Assembly: GCA_020344865.1 (NCBI GenBank)
Contig: CP070830.1
Coordinates: forward strand, 1,581,170-1,590,985
Reading direction: 5' to 3'
Length of the DNA stretch: 9,816 nt
From: Planctomycetota bacterium
GTDB lineage: Bacteria > Planctomycetota > Phycisphaerae > Sedimentisphaerales > Anaerobacaceae
Shown: positions 7,314 to 9,816 of the stretch, one piece after another
Numbering within the stretch: position 1 is the first letter of the stretch
How the letters are laid out: each line of letters starts with the position of its first letter
Position numbers and translations under genes: made by a program
Notes under the pieces: generated by a model
Databases searched by the model: none
What the model saw: the letters and a program-made list of their open reading frames with translations, nothing else
Told to the model about the DNA's origin: nothing

Positions 7314-8705
7314 TTATTTAGTTTTAACGATTGATTTTAATTTTTCAATCTGCGCGTCTTTGTTTTGTATTATATCCCCAATCGTTGTATAGGCCATAAC
7401 ATCGGGGTAAAGGCTGTCTTCGGGGTCATTACTTGTATCTGGTCGAATCCACTTCTTAAATGAGCAGATAAAACGAAAGCCAGTGTTCGGCATCTGAAAA
7501 CTTAAGACATCACCATAACTTGTCGGCTGATTGCCGGTCGGCTCGCCGATAACGGTCCCGAGCTTATTATCCTTTACAATAACAGCAAACCAGTTGCCCG
7601 AGCTGAAAGTTTCTGCGGATACTAAAATATAGAGCTTGCCGTTAAATATCAGCTCTGGGTTTGGGCATTTTCGATTATCGCTAGTATTGAATCTAAACAG
7701 CGGTTTGTCATAACCTCTATCTTTATGTGTGTTGCTCTGCTTTGCAGTTGCCCTTGAATAACGCACTTCCATAGAGAATCTTCTATACCTTTTTATATTC
7801 AGATAGCTAAGGAACTCATCTATGACCTGTGAACTTCCCCCACCATTTTTCCTAACATCAACAGCAACATGTTGTACATTGTGTTTTCTGACCTCCCCAA
7901 AAAAGGCTTTGAGCTTTTCTTTATATTCATCGTTATATTTGCATTCATCCAGTGTAAAAATCCCAAGCGACAGTTTCTCGTCGATCTCAAATCTAACCCA
8001 TGGCCTAGAGGTTTTTTTTGATATAATCTCTGAGTTTTTAATCAGCGGCATATTAACCGTCAATTGTCTCTCGCCTCTTCTAATTGTATATTTGACACTG
8101 TCATCTTGTATAAGATTTAATTCATCTAAATATGCTTCACGGATTAGACTATCCCCAGCCATGTATTTAACAAAGTGAATGTTTTCGGCTGGAATTATGT
8201 GAGTTAATTCCTCTAAGAGTTTATCAATGGATTTGTCGCCTATAGCAATGATTTTATCACCATGTTTCAGCTTTACGCCGTCGCTTGTCACATATAGCCC
8301 GTTATGCAACCATACAAAACCTGCATCGATGATTTTGTTATGCTTGTTCTTCAACGGGCGTAATCTTGTGTGCCCATCCCTGAACGAGACGAACAGTTCA
8401 TTGATGATAAAGTAGAACCTCCTCGCCTCCATTGGCTCAGTTATGCCGGACCTCATAGATTCGATAAGCTGTTTTTGCTTTTTGCTGAAACCGTGATACG
8501 TCTGGGGATGAACATCGCCCAGTACGCCTATAGTAAATTCAAGGTCTTCTGCCATTTCTCTGACGGAGAGGAGCTTGCCAGATGCCACCTCCGGCACAGG
8601 CTCAGTAGAATCTGGCCTGAAAGATTGCTTGCCATAACATCCCCCAATATATAAAGCAATCCAAAGAATACACAACAAAGCTTTTAAGCTGTTTTTCACT
8701 TTCAC
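7314..8705 (-). CDS. S41-family (tail-specific/IRBP-like) peptidase, predicted lipoprotein
   Basis: 463 residues if started at the GTG at 8703-8705; a second GTG two codons later is possible. The nearest Shine-Dalgarno-like GAGG is about 14 nt upstream, so the exact start is uncertain. The N-terminus is a lipoprotein signal: basic start, hydrophobic core (ALLCILWIALY) and lipobox IGGC with Cys23. FRDGHTRL (His112) is the motif before a PDZ-like segment (about 144-166, KHGDKIIAIGDKSI). AVDVRKNGGG (about 281-290) is the S41 D-R-N-GG strand. SAETFSSGN (363-371) carries the expected nucleophile Ser368, followed by VIGEPTG and YGD. In CtpA-type S41 enzymes a catalytic Lys lies in the GEKT stretch; here Pro takes its place, as in the IRBP/tricorn-like branch. 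Likely an envelope-anchored serine peptidase; substrate unknown. Flanked by an HTH fragment downstream and the HTH tail upstream. Confidence 0.85.
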   Translation of the reverse strand: MKVKNSLKALLCILWIALYIGGCYGKQSFRPDSTEPVPEVASGKLLSVREMAEDLEFTIGVLGDVHPQTYHGFSKKQKQLIESMRSGITEPMEARRFYFIINELFVSFRDGHTRLRPLKNKHNKIIDAGFVWLHNGLYVTSDGVKLKHGDKIIAIGDKSIDKLLEELTHIIPAENIHFVKYMAGDSLIREAYLDELNLIQDDSVKYTIRRGERQLTVNMPLIKNSEIISKKTSRPWVRFEIDEKLSLGIFTLDECKYNDEYKEKLKAFFGEVRKHNVQHVAVDVRKNGGGSSQVIDEFLSYLNIKRYRRFSMEVRYSRATAKQSNTHKDRGYDKPLFRFNTSDNRKCPNPELIFNGKLYILVSAETFSSGNWFAVIVKDNKLGTVIGEPTGNQPTSYGDVLSFQMPNTGFRFICSFKKWIRPDTSNDPEDSLYPDVMAYTTIGDIIQNKDAQIEKLKSIVKTK

Positions 8706-8755
8706 TTTAGAAGAAGAATCCTCAACTATAATTCTTCTTTTCCGCCTACTTAGTC

Positions 8756-8893
8756 AAATCGCCAACCCTTATTTCAAATAGAATACCAGGTCTGTCTTGA
8801 AATTCAAGCTTTCTCCTTCAAATCTAACCTAAACACCCAACACCTGCAACCTTCAACCTCAAACTCTATACCCTATCCGCCGTCCGCCATACG
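8756..8893 (-). repeat. Non-coding tail downstream of the intact HTH gene
   Basis: Reference copy of the tail: it begins right after the HTH stop codon (8894-8896) on the minus strand and ends with GCGATTT, where similarity with the copy at 3300 is lost. The two copies differ by a net 7-base indel and scattered substitutions, much more than the HTH coding sequences do. It ends 50 nt before the start of the S41-like gene and so forms most of that gene's leader. Confidence 0.8.
8771..8803. other. Second copy of the bulged hairpin in the repeat tail
   Basis: ATTTCAA plus ATAGA pair with TCTGT, an unpaired C at 8796, and TTGAAAT. Relative to the copy at 3315 the stem has one A-to-G change that turns an A-T pair into a G-T wobble; the two other changes are in the loop. 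The bulged C is retained. Confidence 0.6.
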
Positions 8894-9316
8894 CTATCTC
8901 TTCTCCAACCCTTTCACTATCCCCTCTATCCTCTTCACCATCTTCCTCGCCCTGTAGAACGTCATCCCCCGCTCACACGCAATCCTCTTCATCGACCACC
9001 CCAGCAGAAAATACTCCCTCGCAATATCCATCTCCTCCCGGCTGAACCGCCCCCGGTTCCGAAGACACACCATATACCCCCCGTCACTTATCCGCCTTAT
9101 CAGCCTCCGTATCCTCCTCGACACATTCGACTCATTCACCCCCATAAGCTGCGCAATCTGCCGAAAGCTGTTCCCGTTCACCAGATACATCGTCATAATC
9201 ACCCTGTCCATCCCGCCTAACAGCCCAAGCCTGCTCACCAACAGTTCAACCCGCCCCCTCCGCTCGTCCCTGCCCTTCACCACACTCTCCGGCAGATTCC
9301 CATGTACCATCCTCAT
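8894..9316 (-). CDS. Small dual helix-turn-helix protein, sigma-70 region 4-like
   Basis: 140 residues. ATG at 9314-9316 has GAGGG about 6 nt upstream, which favours it over the ATG two codons later. Residues 37-76 (DRVIMTMYLVNG, then SFRQIAQLMGVNESNVSRRI) match the sigma-70 region 4.2 pattern: helix, R-x-I-A, glycine turn, recognition helix rich in Arg. Residues about 92-135 (SREEMDIAREYF, GWSMKRIACERG, MTFYRARKMVKRI) form a second HTH-like unit. There is no region 2, so it is not a complete sigma factor. A DNA-binding regulator, an anti-silencing or accessory factor of a repeat element, or a transposition or recombination helper are all possible. It is Arg-rich with GC-rich codons, unlike its neighbours. 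Truncated copies at 1, 3431 and 7142 show it is the coding part of a dispersed repeat. A likely promoter lies about 330 nt upstream. Confidence 0.85.
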   Translation of the reverse strand: MRMVHGNLPESVVKGRDERRGRVELLVSRLGLLGGMDRVIMTMYLVNGNSFRQIAQLMGVNESNVSRRIRRLIRRISDGGYMVCLRNRGRFSREEMDIAREYFLLGWSMKRIACERGMTFYRARKMVKRIEGIVKGLEKR

Positions 9317-9338
9317 AAACTACCCTCTGCTTCCACAC

Positions 9339-9359
9339 AATAATCAATAATCAATCATC
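9339..9359. repeat. Short tandem repeat, three 7-mers
   Basis: AATAATC, AATAATC and AATCATC follow one another directly, 23 nt upstream of the HTH start codon. Could be a regulator binding site or a simple low-complexity tract. Confidence 0.5.
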
Positions 9360-9422
9360 ACTTATCATTTCACTTACACCTGCTTGCCGCGTCGTAGTTC
9401 CTCGAAGACGGGCGCGCCCTTC

Positions 9423-9448
9423 GTGCCCCCCTCAAGGCAGGGGGGCAC
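9423..9448. other. GC-rich perfect hairpin in the HTH leader
   Basis: GTGCCCCCCT (9423-9432) and AGGGGGGCAC (9439-9448) pair perfectly over 10 bp around a 6-base loop. The adjacent GGGCGCGCCC (9410-9419) is a perfect palindrome. No T-run follows on either strand. The leader may fold strongly here, or this is a dispersed palindromic repeat. Confidence 0.65.
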
Positions 9449-9504
9449 TCTGTCATTCCTTTCTTTCCTGTCCTCGAATATCCCAATCTGGCATGAGTTT
9501 TCAT

Positions 9505-9565
9505 TTTGCTATACGCTAAATGCTATCCGCTTCTTCTTGAGTCTTGTGTCTGGTGTCTTGAGTCT
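9505..9565. repeat. Minisatellite-like tract (TACGCTA and CTTGAGTCT motifs)
   Basis: GCTATACGCTA, GCTATCCGC and TTCTTCTT resemble the part of the HTH tail next to its stop codon (compare 6331-6360). CTTGAGTCT occurs twice (9536-9544 and 9557-9565). It may be another remnant of the same repeat. The 500 bases 9317-9816 otherwise hold a promoter and hairpin, AT-rich sequence at 9680-9720, C-rich low-complexity DNA at the right edge, and no supported gene. Confidence 0.45.
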
Positions 9566-9651
9566 CACAATTCCCGCCGTCCCGGCCCCGATTACCCCTG
9601 CCTATCGCCCTTAATCGCCCATTTGTTCAATATTTACTAAACTTGAGCCAG

Positions 9652-9679
9652 ATTTTAACACTCTGTGAAACTTTGTCAA
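9652..9679 (-). promoter_or_regulatory. Sigma-70-type promoter reading toward the HTH gene
   Basis: On the minus strand TTGACA (9674-9679, perfect -35) is followed after 16 nt by TAAAAT (9652-9657, five of six -10 bases). Upstream of the -35 is a strongly A/T-rich stretch (about 9684-9720) like an UP element. A transcript would start near 9645, giving a leader of about 330 nt before the HTH start codon. Confidence 0.6.
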
Positions 9680-9816
9680 CCACTTTTTTATATATTTTAC
9701 AAATTTTTTTCTAAGTTTTCTAACTATCAAACACTTAATCCCAAATCCCACCCCCGTTTTTCGCCCAATATCAAGGCTTACCTCCCAAACCCGAACCTCT
9801 CCACCCCCATTTTTGA

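Noticed and set aside
9370..9504. 44-codon minus-strand ORF (MKTHARLGYSRTGKKG...) across the GC hairpin
   Set aside because: No ribosome binding site, and its Arg-rich composition follows from the palindromic GC-rich DNA. A coding role is not supported without homologues.
1..9816. CRISPR array or classical insertion sequence
   Set aside because: Repeats are few, long and unequal, with no regular spacers. No transposase, terminal inverted repeats or target-site duplication were visible.

Overview
The window reads as an accessory region of a bacterial chromosome of moderate GC. Three long genes on the minus strand (a large secreted protein, a zinc-ribbon/TPR membrane protein and an S41-type lipoprotein) and one small plus-strand gene are separated almost entirely by copies of one repeat. 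The repeated Cys modules (CP..G.Y ... C.VH) in the first protein, the zinc-ribbon/TPR architecture of the second, and the intergenic TACGCTA-type minisatellites suggest Planctomycetota (Phycisphaerae-like) or a neighbouring phylum such as Omnitrophota. That placement is inference from family style, not a database result.

Layout, left to right: a 5'-truncated copy of a small helix-turn-helix (HTH) gene (1-72, running off the left edge); a signal-peptide protein with a coiled coil and two pseudopilin-like Cys modules (97-3273, minus); a repeat made of a non-coding tail plus the last 34 codons of the HTH gene (3300-3535); a zinc-ribbon, TPR, single-TM, TPR protein (3542-6106, minus); a decayed tail copy (about 6221-6362); a small anchored or exported protein (6537-7112, plus); another 5'-truncated HTH copy (7142-7290); an S41-like lipoprotein (7314-8705, minus); the tail again (8756-8893); the only intact HTH gene (8894-9316, minus); and about 500 bases of leader/intergenic DNA with minisatellite-like repeats, a GC-rich hairpin and a good sigma-70-type promoter reading toward the HTH gene.

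The main signal is the layout. Read on the minus strand, each of the three large genes begins 26-50 nt after an HTH-gene tail or, for the second, somewhat further from a decayed one. Each ends 6-24 nt before an HTH copy that has lost its 5' part, at a different codon each time (about residues 52, 107 and 88). The remaining HTH sequence is nearly identical at DNA level between copies (72 of 72 bases for the left-edge copy). The region therefore looks like an array of unrelated cargo genes bounded by one recurring HTH-plus-tail module, with a conserved bulged hairpin in the tail. Whether this is a mobile cassette system, a recombination hotspot, or 5'-truncated copies left by a retroelement-like process cannot be settled from this window. 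The cargo genes share an envelope or export theme (signal peptide, TM segment, lipobox, N-terminal anchor), but nothing shows that they act in one pathway.
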